Below are positions 1 through 10,879 of a stretch of DNA of 64,000 bases, piece by piece (the stretch's first letter is position 1; every line of letters begins with the position of its first letter). The stretch lies in NCBI RefSeq assembly GCF_037325665.1, contig NC_090249.1:61511602-61575601 (forward strand), written 5' to 3'. A model generated the notes under the pieces. It saw nothing but the letters and a program-made list of their open reading frames with translations. It was not told the DNA's origin and ran no database searches. The translations under genes were made by a program, and so were the position numbers. Source of the stretch: Littorina saxatilis. Lineage: Eukaryota; Mollusca; Gastropoda; Littorinimorpha; Littorinidae.

Positions 1-2240
1 GTAAGAAGAAAAGCAACTCACCATGGTCCCTGATAGGAACACCAGGGTAAAGAAAGAAGAAAAGCAACTCACCATGGTCCCTGATAGGAACACCAGGGTA
101 AAGTAAGAAGAAAGGCAACTCACCATGGTCCCTGATAGGAACACCAGGGTAAAGTAAGAAGAAAAGCAACTCACCATGGTCCCTGATAGGAACACCAGGG
201 TAAAGTAAGAAGAAAAGCAACTCACCGTGGTCCCTGATAGGAACACCAGGGTAAAGTAAGAAGAAAAGCAACTCACCGTGGTCCCTGATAGGAACACCAG
301 GGTAAAGTAAGAAGAAAAGCAACTCACCATGGTCCCTGATAGGAACACCAGGGTAAAGTAAGAAGAAAAGCAACTCACCATGGTCCCTGATAGGAACACC
401 AGGGTAAAGTAAGAAGAAAGGCAACTCACCATGGTCCCTGATAGGAACACCAGGGTAAAGTAAGAAGAAAAGCAACTCACCATGGTCCCTGATAGGAACA
501 CCAGGGTAAAGTAAGAAGAAAGGCAACTCACCATGGTCCCTGATAGGAACACCAGGGTAAAGTAAGAAGAAAGGCAACTCACCATGGTCCCTGATAGGAA
601 CACCAGGGTAAAGTAAGAAGAAAAGCAACTCACCATGGTCCCTGATAGGAACACCAGGGTAAAGTAAGAAGAAAGGCAACTCACCATGGTCCCTGATAGG
701 AACACCAGGGTAAAGTAAGAAGAAAAGCAACTCACCATGGTCCCTGATAGGAACACCAGGGTAAAGTAAGAAGAAAGGCAACTCACCATGGTCCCTGATA
801 GGAACACCAGGGTAAAGTAAGAAGAAAGGCAACTCACCATGGTCCCTGATAGGAACACCAGGGTAAAGTAAGAAGAAAAGCAACTCACCATGGTCCCTGA
901 TAGGAACACCAGGGTAAAGTAAGAAGAAAGGCAACTCACCATGGTCCCTGATAGGAACACCAGGGTAAAGTAAGAAGAAAAGCAACTCACCATGGTCCCT
1001 GATAGGAACACCAGGGTAAAGTAAGAAGAAAGGCAACTCACCATGGTCCCTGATAGGAACACCAGGGTAAAGTAAGAAGAAAGGCAACTCACCATGGTCC
1101 CTGATAGGAACACCAGGGTAAAGTAAGAAGAAAAGCAACTCACCATGGTCCCTGATAGGAACACCAGGGTAAAGTAAGAAGAAAAGCAACTCACCATGGT
1201 CCCTGATAGGAACACCAGGGTAAAGTAAGAAGAAAGGCAACTCACCATGGTCCCTGATAGGAACACCAGGGTAAAGTAAGAAGAAAAGCAACTCACCATG
1301 GTCCCTGATAGGAACACCAGGGTAAAGTAAGAAGAATAGCAACTCACCATGGTCCCTGATAGGAACACCAGGGTAAAGTAAGAAGAAAAGCAACTCACCA
1401 TGGTCCCTGATAGGAACACCAGGGTAAAGTAAGAAGAATAGCAACTCACCATGGTCCCTGATAGGAACACCAGGGTAAAGTAAGAAGAAAGGCAACTCAC
1501 CGTGGTCCCTGATAGGAACACCAGGGTAAAGTAAGAAGAAAAGCAACTCACCATGGTCCCTGATAGGAACACCAGGGTAAAGTAAGAAGAAAGGCAACTC
1601 ACCATGGTCCCTGATAGGAACACCAGGGTAAAGTAAGAAGAAAAGCAACTCACCATGGTCCCTGATAGGAACACCAGGGTAAAGTAAGAAGAAAGGCAAC
1701 TCACCATGGTCCCTGATAGGAACACCAGGGTAAAGTAAGAAGAAAAGCAACTCACCATGGTCCCTGATAGGAACACCAGGGTAAAGTAAGAAGAAAGGCA
1801 ACTCACCATGGTCCCTGATAGGAACACCAGGGTAAAGTAAGAAGAAAAGCAACTCACCATGGTCCCTGATAGGAACACCAGGGTAATGAAAGAAGAAAAG
1901 CAACTCACCATGGTCCCTGATAGGAACACCAGGGTAAAGTAAGAAGAAAAGCAACTCACCATGGTCCCTGATAGGAACACCAGGGTAAAGTAAGAAGAAA
2001 GGCAACTCACCATGGTCCCTGATAGGAACACCAGGGTAAAGTAAGAAGAAAAGCAACTCACCATGGTCCCTGATAGGAACACCAGGGTAAAGTAAGAAGA
2101 AAGGCAACTCACCATGGTCCCTGATAGGAACACCAGGGTAAAGAAAGAAGAAAGGCAACTCACCATGGTCCCTGATAGGAACACCAGGGTAAAGTAAGAA
2201 GAAAAGCAACTCACCATGGTCCCTGATAGGAACACCAGGG
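1..2240 (-). repeat. 51-bp minisatellite copying an exon end and its splice donor
   Basis: About 44 head-to-tail units of 51 bp with very few variants (AAAAGC/AAAGGC/AATAGC, CCATGG/CCGTGG); the array runs off the left edge. Read on the minus strand, each unit holds the last 25 bases of the adjoining FN3 exon (ending GGGACCATG), the donor GTGAGTTG and about 18 bases of pyrimidine-rich intron. The unit nearest the gene (about 2190-2240) is the real exon-intron junction, so the array arose by amplification of that junction. The period is 17 codons; no stop occurs in the host reading frame or in the ATG-containing frame, so a retained copy would be read through. Confidence 0.95.
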
Positions 2241-4353
2241 AACACTGTGGACACTAGGTCGTTGCGTTTAACGTTGGTGATGTTGACTCTGACATGCACT
2301 GTCGCCCATTCGTTGCTGGTGATGTTAGGGACCTCACAGGTGGCACCGTTTAGTTTGCCACTGTAGCATTTCCGCCAGTTACTCTCACTGGAAATGCAAA
2401 GAAGACAATACGGTAATTTTATCAATGAACAAAAAAAAGCATCAGCAAACTTACACCTACATTGTAAACAATCTACAAAGGATGAATTTAACTCTTCAAG
2501 CCGTCAGATATTTATTATGCAGATAATACACTACTTGAGAAAGCCAACAGATTGTAATTTTAGTATTTTACAGATCGCACACATATCCCCTCTGCTTCCA
2601 TGATTATACTTAAACACTCAGGCATACTCCTCCCTTCTTCATAGCAACTTACTATTGCTGTTACAGCAACAAAACATCAATCAAGGTTACCAAAACAAAT
2701 GTTCACATCGTCACTGAAAATTTAGTTGTGTCCTCTAAACAATTAAATGTAAACTGCAGTAAAACTGTAGCAAGAAAAGAAAGATGTAAATGTGAAAATG
2801 TCATTGTAACTGTAAACCTACTTTGATGGATTGAAGCACCATTCTACTGTTACTAGGATCAGACTTTCTGCATGACCGTTCTTGTAGGGCGTGTTGTTAA
2901 AACCCCAACTGATGAACAGGTCGACTTCATTTAACCACACCATCTTCAGATCTGTCGCATTTTGAGGAGCATCTGAAATGAATAATATGAAGAGTTTATA
3001 TGATCAGCATGAATAAAACAAACTAGAACAGTCTGTGTCACCGGGCACTGAAACGTATGGCCACGAAAACTGATTCTGTTGGGGAAAATCAAATATAAAA
3101 CACTAACAGTAAGAACATAAAACCCACATACAGACGCACACACTGTCACACACACACAGAGGCACATACACACACGTTCACACAGTGACACACACACAGT
3201 GACACACACACACAGAGGCACATACACACACGTACACACAGTGACACACACACTCATACACACAGTGACACACACACACACGTACACACAGTGACACACA
3301 CACTCATACACACAGTGACACACACACTCATACACACAGTGACACACACACACACGTACACACAGTGACACACACACTCATACACACAGTGACACACACA
3401 CACACATACACACAGTGACACACACACTCATACACACAGTGACACACACACACACATACACACAGTGACACACACACTCATACACACAGTGACACACACA
3501 CTCATACACACACATACAACCTTAAGTCTATACTTACAATCAGTGTATATGTTAGCGTTAGCCACTAGACCATCACCGTCCGTACACGTTAAAATCGTTT
3601 CTTCAAAATCATCATCAGTGACGGGCTTGTCCAACAGGGCATGTGTTGTGTTTATCTTTTTCACGTATTCCAGGCTGTAGTTTCGGTTTCCTTGCTGAAA
3701 GTACACTTCACCGGTGAAGTTGGAAAACTTGATGCATTGAACTGTGAGATTCTCTCCAACGTAGTACATGTGGTTGTAACTTGCATCTTCTTCGATCCCT
3801 GAAAATATAAGAGGTGAAAATAAATGTATCGGACATTTACGATACTTATTGTGATAAGCCACCATTTAACAACAACAACAACAAGATTTTCTCTAACATA
3901 GTACATGCTGCGATTTTTTTCTATTTCTGAAAAGAGAAAAAATAAATTTCATCAGATATCAAGGCTAAAACACCACTTACATGTACCTCATTTCAAGAAA
4001 AAATAATGAAGCAAACTGATATTTTAAGGAAATCTGATGGGGAATTTGAAGCAGCATAATTATGATTTTTCATAAAAAAAAGTTAAGATAAAAAAAATCA
4101 TCATTCTCTCTCTCTCTCTCTCTGTTTGGTCTTCACCTTTAACCTTTGCCTCCCTCCCTCTCTGCCCCCCCCCCCCCTCCCCTCCCAGTTACACTGACTG
4201 TTTCATATAAAATACCAAAGAGTTAATAGGAAAATACTTACTGCCTTTGGGCTTGGGTGCTGCGTTGAACCAGGCAGAATGGGCAGGAAGGAACAGGAGG
4301 CACACTGCGACGACAAGAAGCAGGTGGAAATGTTGGGAACGCAGACTGAACAT
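2215..4353 (-). CDS. 5' part of a secreted or membrane Ig/FN3-domain protein (four exons, continues off the left edge)
   Basis: Minus-strand exons, coordinates on the plus strand: 4242-4353 (start ATG at 4353), 3538-3798, 2822-2972 and 2215-2387. All junctions are GT-AG and the phases agree (1, 1, 2, 1), giving 232 codons plus one base. Exon 1 encodes a clear signal peptide with the hydrophobic core LLLVVAVCLLFLP. Exon 2 is an Ig-like domain with two cysteines (LTVQCIKF and ILTCTDGD). Exons 3 and 4 form a fibronectin-III-like fold (VDLFISWGF, then WATVHVRVNITNV) with paired cysteines. There are several N-glycosylation sequons (NLT, NFT, NYS, NTT, NIT). The combination suggests a surface receptor, perhaps cytokine-receptor-like, or a secreted adhesion protein; I cannot name the family. 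The donor after exon 4 lies in the 51-bp array. No promoter is recognisable. Confidence 0.8.
3120..3518. repeat. CA-rich minisatellite beside the Ig exon
   Basis: Degenerate array of roughly 24-bp units of the form GTGACACACACACTCATACA with CGTACACA variants. It lies in the intron about 20 bases beyond the donor of the Ig exon (minus orientation). Apparent reading frames here are low-complexity CVCV/THTH products and are not genes. Confidence 0.9.
3875..3957 (-). pseudogene. Decayed duplicate of the Ig-exon acceptor region
   Basis: This stretch is a diverged copy of the start of the Ig exon and its acceptor (about 3755-3835). On the minus strand both read a pyrimidine tract, TTTCAG, then a segment encoding MYYV-ENL. 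The copy contains MYYVRENLVV against MYYVGENLTV in the working exon. It is too short and too degenerate at its far end (AAC repeats) to be a functional Ig exon. It is a second, older local duplication of a splice junction in this gene. Confidence 0.55.
4085..4190. repeat. CT microsatellite and poly-C tract in the first intron of the Ig/FN3 gene
   Basis: A short (TC)n run at about 4106-4122 and a C-run near 4167 lie in the intron between the Ig exon and the signal-peptide exon. Nothing else is recognisable in that intron. Confidence 0.7.
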
Positions 4354-4764
4354 GGTGAAGGTCAGACTGATGACTGATGTCTCTGCCTCTCTCCTTCAAC
4401 TTCTCTCTCTGTGTCCCTCTCTCCTTCCTCACATCAACGTCCCTCTCTGTCTAGAAGTGTTTCCTACTGAAGTTATGGTTTGCCTGCCACACACAAAGTC
4501 ACCAACAAAATTAGGTTAAAACACATAAAAAGTTAACACACATAAAACAAAATTGTTCAGGCAGGTGGGACTGATAAACAAAATACACAGAAAAGACTGC
4601 ACTGTGCAAACTAACATTTTCCTATAAGTACGTTTATGAATTTATGCCTACTTCGCATTTTCTTGCATGTAGGTACATGTATATAAAATAAATAAAGACA
4701 CAAGAAAGACTGCACTGTGCAAACTTAACATTTTCCTATAAGTAGGTGCAATGTATATATGGAA

Positions 4765-5870
4765 CTACTAGAATGAATACCCGCTTCGCCGGGTAGACGG
4801 CTTCGCCGGGAAGAAGTACTTAGAGCCGTACGCCGAACTATGGACCCGCCAAGCTTAGGTCCCTCCCAGATTCGTGGAATGGGAACAGCACGAAAATGAT
4901 TCAGTGGCCATAATGCCATTCCTGACCATATCGAGTCCCATCCTTGTCGACGAATGTAACCGTGTTAATCCCCTTTGGAGGCGAACTCCACTCAAACAGG
5001 ACTGAGCAAGTTATGGCTTCTCAAAGGAAGGCCAGTACATAAAATTACACAAAAGCCGCCAGACCACATCACAAACAGAACTGAAGAATGCACAGGTGTT
5101 GCTTACATAGAGACACACACACTCACACACACACACACACACAAACACAGAGAAGCCGTATCTATAGAGAGATAGATGACAGTGTATTTTTCGCGTGGCT
5201 ATAAATTGATTCGACCTTTGCACTTTTACAGTGAGGATAATTTACGGGTCCAATTTACGTTCTGTACACTGCGTTGACCTTCTAAAAATAGGTAACAGTA
5301 ACAGAACGCCGGGAATATCCGAAGACGCTCAGCGCAGTGGACAGCGCAGTGTAGTAACTTACAACTGAACGGGAAAGCCACACGAAGGAAGGGAGATAAA
5401 CGCCAAACACTGGAGAAGATAAGGAAGAGTTACTTATAATGGTGAAATGAACACAAAAACGAAAATGAGTTCAGCGCTGCGCGCTGAGAGCACGTGTTGA
5501 AATATCTCATCGATGATATTGTGTCCGGGGTGTAGCTGAATACGGTGTCCAAATTTGAAAAAGATCCACCGAGAACTTTGGCGTTGTGATGTGGTGTAGC
5601 GGCTATGGTGTGTCGGTATGGGGGCCCGGGTAAGCTGAGGTGGAACCAAAATAGCTGAGGTGGAACCAAAATCGGTTCCGCGCTGCGCGCTGAGAGCACG
5701 TGTTGAAATATCGACCAGGTTGTGTCGTGTCCCGGGTCTACTTGAATATGCCCACCAAATTTGAAGCAGATCCATCGAGAACTTTGGCCGTGCATCGCGC
5801 ACAGACACACAGACACACAGACAGATACACAGACAGACACACAGACACTAGTCGTATATATATATAGATG
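4765..5870. mobile_element. Non-autonomous dispersed element with GCTTCGCCGGG start and TATA/ACTAG end
   Basis: The block starts ACTAGAATGAATACCCGCTT followed by duplicated CTTCGCCGGG, and ends in a CAGACACA run followed by CACTAGTCGTATATATATA. CTAG-TATA motifs at both ends suggest degenerate inverted termini. Inside, a module beginning GCGCTGCGCGCTGAGAGCAC occurs twice (about 5467-5600 and 5683-5800), each time followed by an AAATTTGA-AGATCCA-CGAGAACTTTGG motif. No transposase is visible. Class uncertain. Confidence 0.5.
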
Positions 5871-5879
5871 TCAACCTCA

Positions 5880-7645
5880 TAAATTTCTTGTATATTGGTA
5901 TGTATGAAACTATGCCAACTTCACATTTTCTTGCAGTAATGATGTATACCAAACAAAAACGAAGTTCTTATTTTCTAATATTTATACAAAACTATGGCTT
6001 ACGTGATTTGTTGATTCAAGCCATTTCACCCTTATTTTTGTGTTTAACTTTAGAGCAAAGTCGATTTCAATGCAAGGGAGGTAACTCTTGTTACTCTAGA
6101 GCACTGGTATTGATGACGTCATACACACATGGATACATACACGCGCGCATACAAATGGATAACTTTCATAAGGGATAAAACAAAAGATTCTCCTTTTTTC
6201 TGTCGAGAACCATGCTCAAATCATACACGAACACAGCAATGACCAATGACGCTCACATTGTCTGTTTTCAGTGTTGTAGTCTGTAGTGCATTAGAGTTCA
6301 ATTCCTTTGCGGATAATCTTCAACTTTAGTGTGTTAAATTCATAGCTCAGAATCAAGTGGCATTCTTTACTTATTTTTGATAAAAATTACAAGTCTCTGT
6401 AATCCGGTGCGAAAAGACACGAAAAGACACGAAAAGACAGCAAATAGATACGAAAAGACGCACATAGATCAAGGGCAGACACCAGATACGTAACTAGTCG
6501 TGTTTGACGTCGCTTTTGATGTCACCCGGATGTCCACAACCAGAGTTGTGTCCCTTGAGTCCATTTTAGCTGAGCTGGATCACGATTTTTGGGGTTTATT
6601 GGCAAAGTAAAGGACTTTTTGTAATACATCAAGAGAAAAAGTTGATAAGACGGGGATGCAATAACTTTTGACAAAAGTGTTTGGGTTATTCGACCGCCAG
6701 TAATAGCTCGGCGCTAGTGAAGTCGTCCCAAACCGAGCAAATGTATCCCTGTTAGTGTTAGTGCCTCTTGCATTGATCTTGCATTCCACAACCTGTTTGT
6801 ATAAAATTTGCATATATTGAAACGCTGAGGCCCCCACAAGGGACAATTCGGGTCCTTCGCCTCGGGGGGAAATATATCACTATACGTCGCCAACAGATCA
6901 AGGGACACAACTCTGGTTGTGGACATCCGGGTGACATCAAAAGCGACGTCAAACACGACTTGTTACGTCCCCGGTGTCTGCGCTTGAACTGTGTGCGTCT
7001 TTTTGTATCTATTTGTTGTCTTTTCGTATCTATTTGCTGTCTTTTCATGTCTTTTCGCGAAAAGACGCGTCTTTTCGCATTTTAGTAGGACCCCTGTAAT
7101 CAAGCCAAAGAACATTTGTCATGAAATTAATTGACGGATTGAGCTCTAAACCTAAGCATAATTAATTAATTTGGTTGTTTGATGGACGAAAATGATGCGA
7201 GAATGGCGTACGTTGTCAACCAAGGGACATCACTTACACGACAGAGTTGCCTCCCCTGTCCGCTGACATGGATAATTCCTTCTTAGACGCATGTAAACGA
7301 AACGCATTCGTACAGTTCATCGGAGTTCGTTCCGTTATTTCAAAGCGATCTAAAATGACTTGTTATGATTACAAGTTCAGGTTCTACAAATTTGGAGGCT
7401 TTATGAAGTTTAATGCCTCTGAATTATGAGCTATGAATTTAACACAGGACTCATGAGACGTTCGCAAGAACCCAGTCCTCTACGGGAAGAAGAACACACT
7501 AAAGTTCAACATTACCCAAACATGTCAACAACACGATCTAAGGAGTGATTTTGTTCATTACTGATGAGGTTTTCGGGGGTTTCCGCAGTCAAGTAGTATA
7601 CCCCTGCCGGAATCGCCGGGCTTCTGTGAGTGTGACCCACATCTC
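5880..7645. mobile_element. Dispersed element copy A, interrupted by a foldback element
   Basis: Segments at about 5990-6210 and 7490-7645 match segments at 38230-38370/39050-39118 and 40210-40320 respectively. Shared landmarks are CACCCTTATTTTTGTGTT, AACTCTxGTTACTCTA, AAxxAGATTCT and TGATGAGGTTTTCGG. The two copies define a dispersed family of unknown class. This copy is split by the 6408-7079 foldback; the other is split by different insertions. No coding region recognised. Confidence 0.5.
6408..7079. mobile_element. Foldback/MITE with ~165-bp inverted arms rich in CGAAAAGAC
   Basis: The left arm (6408-6567) and right arm (about 6897-7079) are inverted repeats. TGCGAAAAGA opens the left end and its complement TCTTTTCGCA closes the right. 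Both arms share multiple CGAAAAGAC units and a long block around GTCGTGTTTGACGTCGC and TGTCCACAACCAGAG. The 330-bp middle has no convincing gene. The structure is typical of a non-autonomous DNA transposon. Confidence 0.8.
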
Positions 7646-8915
7646 ATGACCGACATCTACAGTGGGGATCATATATATATACTGATATCCAGGTCACAGT
7701 TTTCCATGACTTGTCACTCAGTCATGGACAAAGAAACATATTCATACATGTACTGTCTTCCAATATTCCATCACCTAAACCTGTGTGTATTTCATTTTGT
7801 GTGTCTACATCTTCTGCCAGTGTCAGTAACGACTAACGTATGGTACCCGGATCCCAACAACATGTTTACGATCAAATGACTCACTTGCTTCCGGATTTGT
7901 CTACGAGTACGAGTTTTATTCGCTATTTTAACAAGGTATTGGGTGACAAGCCTGCGTCCATCCTCTCAAAAACAGTCAAATATGTACTAACCTATGTCAC
8001 CATACTGAATCAGTAGATCACACAACAGTTATCCCAACTTAATCGTCTGACGTTCCTCTCTCCAGTTTCTGGCACTTCACTTGTTGATTCTCGGAAATGT
8101 AACTCCCTACTGTATGGGAGTTATCTCCCCTGTACCAGTTACAGAATTGTTGCGACCCATCTCGTCATCGGCGCTTTTCCGGAAATGACCTGCGCTTTGT
8201 TGGAATTCCAACAATGGCCGCCATTGTAGGAATTCCAACTTTGCGCTACGCGATTCTAGAAATGTACCGCGCGCATAGTGAGAATTGTGCTCTTTCTTAG
8301 AATGCGATGTAAAATGATACAAGTCATGATGGCCCATGATGATCTTTGTGTTTTAAAGTGATCAATGCTTAGCCGGTCTTGACATGAAAAGCAGAAGCAT
8401 TCTATAACGCACCAAACCAACCAAATGACATAAAGCAAAAACACTGTTGATAACTTCGGCGGGCTGTTACAACACAGTTCAACGACCCATCCCACTCAAC
8501 CAAAACGCACCAATTTTACGTAATTTTAACGTTTCAGATCTTACATTTTACAACAACCAAAAACACAACAAGAGTGTTCCGATATAACTTTTCACTGGTA
8601 ACTATCGATTGTATATTAAACTCACACAGTCTCTCTGGGCTGCAGAGACGGTATTACGTCCCTTTACTGAGTAGGCTCTTGTGCATGGTAATCTAGGCTC
8701 TTAAAATGTAATGTGCAAGTCTGTGCGCTATATTGATGTGATTGATTGTTGCAAAATGTTGATTCAAATTAAAGATGATTTCAGACTGTTGTAACAAGCT
8801 AACTCTCTACTCTGAGAAAAAAAATCATTGTGTTCAAAATAGATCGAGACAGCAGCAACTAGCTAGCTACATGCGCTGAGTGTCACTGAGAGAAGTCAGC
8901 CACACAGTGTACCCC
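7646..8915. other. No recognisable gene
   Basis: Apart from a compact palindromic patch at about 8200-8245 (GGAATTCC and AATGGCCGCCATT inverted repeats) I see no gene, RNA or classified repeat. Reading frames are all short and uncharacteristic. Confidence 0.5.
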
Positions 8916-8918
<3 letters not shown>

Positions 8919-8954
<36 letters not shown>

Positions 8955-9241
8955 AATTCAAGACTTCCCCTGAATAAGACCTTGCTTTTCCATATACCTT
9001 ATTCATGACCTGTGAGAAGGGTATACTTTTTTGTGCCAGTCGAAGGGTTGCCATTTCTAGAACGAGGCAGCTCGTTTCCGGAAATGCGGCGCTTTGTTGG
9101 AAATCAAATGAGGTTTCGGGAAATCCCGATTATTCCAACTCTGCCCCGGATTCTTACTTTGCGCCCAACAGAATCATTCCTAAATGTTGCAGATTAAGGA
9201 CACATTGTATCATCTACAGCAATATAATTATATATTCCTCA

Positions 9242-9280
<39 letters not shown>
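8919..9280. repeat. CA and GA microsatellites
   Basis: (CA)n at about 8921-8952 and (GA)n at about 9244-9279. The DNA between them has no identifiable gene. Confidence 0.9.
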
Positions 9281-9282
<2 letters not shown>

Positions 9283-9329
9283 GGGTGGGATGGAAAAATG
9301 TCGAAAGAAGGTGTTTTTCTGTGTTTTTT

Positions 9330-10868
9330 TGGAAGGGGAAAGGCTCCTGATATCACGGACCGGCTCCTAATATGGACCACCTCCTGTTCTGACAAACTAA
9401 CGGCGCTAGAGCGCTCAAAACAATTGCATTCGCTTTATTCACCCTCTCTAGATAAGTTGCACATGTAGAAACAGTTGCAGAAACACAAACCTCAAAACCG
9501 TTAGGCTTTTTCGGTTTTTTTCACTTTTGGCAGCGTTCACTCTTTGCCGCCTAAAACGGACTCGTTTCTGTCCACAGCCAAAGCTTTCATAACACTAAAA
9601 TGGCTATATATGACAGCTAAGACAGTATTTGTTACATTTTAACAGTGTGTACACCGAGTTTCTACTGCAAACAAAAATTAGTAGCAAAACCTCAAACTAT
9701 GTGTGAGTCCCCTAATGTGGACCACCTTCAACAAATCGAAGAAAATAAAAACTGAAGGCAATTTCAATTAATTCATTAAGAAGCTTGCTGAAAATAACCT
9801 ATAACTAACCCTCGAGATTTCAAAAAAATATAACACAGTCTTTTTTGGGGGGGAAGTTGATAATTTCACTTATTTTCACTCTGTTTTTGATAAGCTTCTT
9901 CAGTTTCCTGATGTGCTTCAAATAATGCTCTCATCAACCCGAAACAGCTAAATCTAAAGCATATTTGAATTAGTCTGACTTGCACACTAAGTTGTATCAT
10001 GTTATTTTGAAGTATAGGGGGCTTTTTACAGTGATTCGTGAAGGCCGCTTCACTGGTCCATATTGATGACACAACCATTTGTCGAGGATAGCGTAGGCAC
10101 CCGGTCTGCTCCCCGCCTAAAAAAGGCCAGTGCCGTTCCGTCTTCGAGGGACTGCGTGGGTTTCATTTCGGAGTTTTCCTTCTCCTAGACGAGTTTCCTT
10201 CCATGGATGATGAGCCTCCTCTACCCTCGTTTTGAATTCAGAGTGGTCTTCTCTTAGGATAGCTGCCTGCCAGGGTTGACGAGCCTATCCTGCCCGGCTA
10301 TTTGACCCATAGCTGGAGGTTGGTTCGTGGGCACCTGGGCGTTTCCACACACCGGTGGGCCCGCATGCCGCACGTCTAGGGGCCAACCTCCTCCGAGTCC
10401 TTGTAGTCTAGCCTGGGGCCTTGCGGTACCCAGTTTACGCCTGTCGCCGCGATGGAGGCACTACATAGGGCTTGTTGTGGAGAGGTTATTGTACTGGCAG
10501 GAGAGACTGACGCATTCTGCTCTCTTTTCGCATTGTCCTAAAAAGGACAGACGGTGCTAGCCAGCGGTGAGGGCTGAAAGCGAGAAGTGACAAGCACAAG
10601 ACACTTCGCCAACACACTAGACACGTCACACAGCCGTTTGGCAGTGGTCCATATTGGGCGCCCAGGCTCCTATTATGGACCCTTTGTGATTTTTTCTGTA
10701 TTTAATTTTTGCTAAAGGTCTATCAAAGCTATTTCATTCTAATTAGTCCTAACGGTTAAACTAAGAGAGAAGGACTACCAACCACAAAATGAAACTACTT
10801 CGCAAGAAAACAAGCTTGTTATCAGCAATAAACAAAAAGTCGTCCATATTAGGGGCCCTTCCCCTAAA
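9330..10868. mobile_element. Putative non-autonomous element bounded by CTAATATGGAC motifs
   Basis: The left end carries GGAAGGGGAAAGGCTCCTG followed by CGGCTCCTAATATGGACC. The right end carries GTCCATATTAGGGGCCCTTC, close to the reverse complement. Related GGTCCATATT motifs recur inside, at about 10046 and 10645. A similar fragment stands at about 36085-36110. A GC-rich core (10085-10620) has no recognisable product. Boundaries are approximate. Confidence 0.4.
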
Positions 10869-10879
10869 TCATATCTATA

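Noticed and set aside
1-2240. CRISPR-like array
   Set aside because: Units are contiguous without unique spacers, in a eukaryotic genome, and derive from an exon-intron junction.
3428-3865. Single-exon 145-aa protein on the minus strand
   Set aside because: It reads through the Ig exon's acceptor and donor into intron and CA repeat. The spliced exon 3538-3798 fits better.
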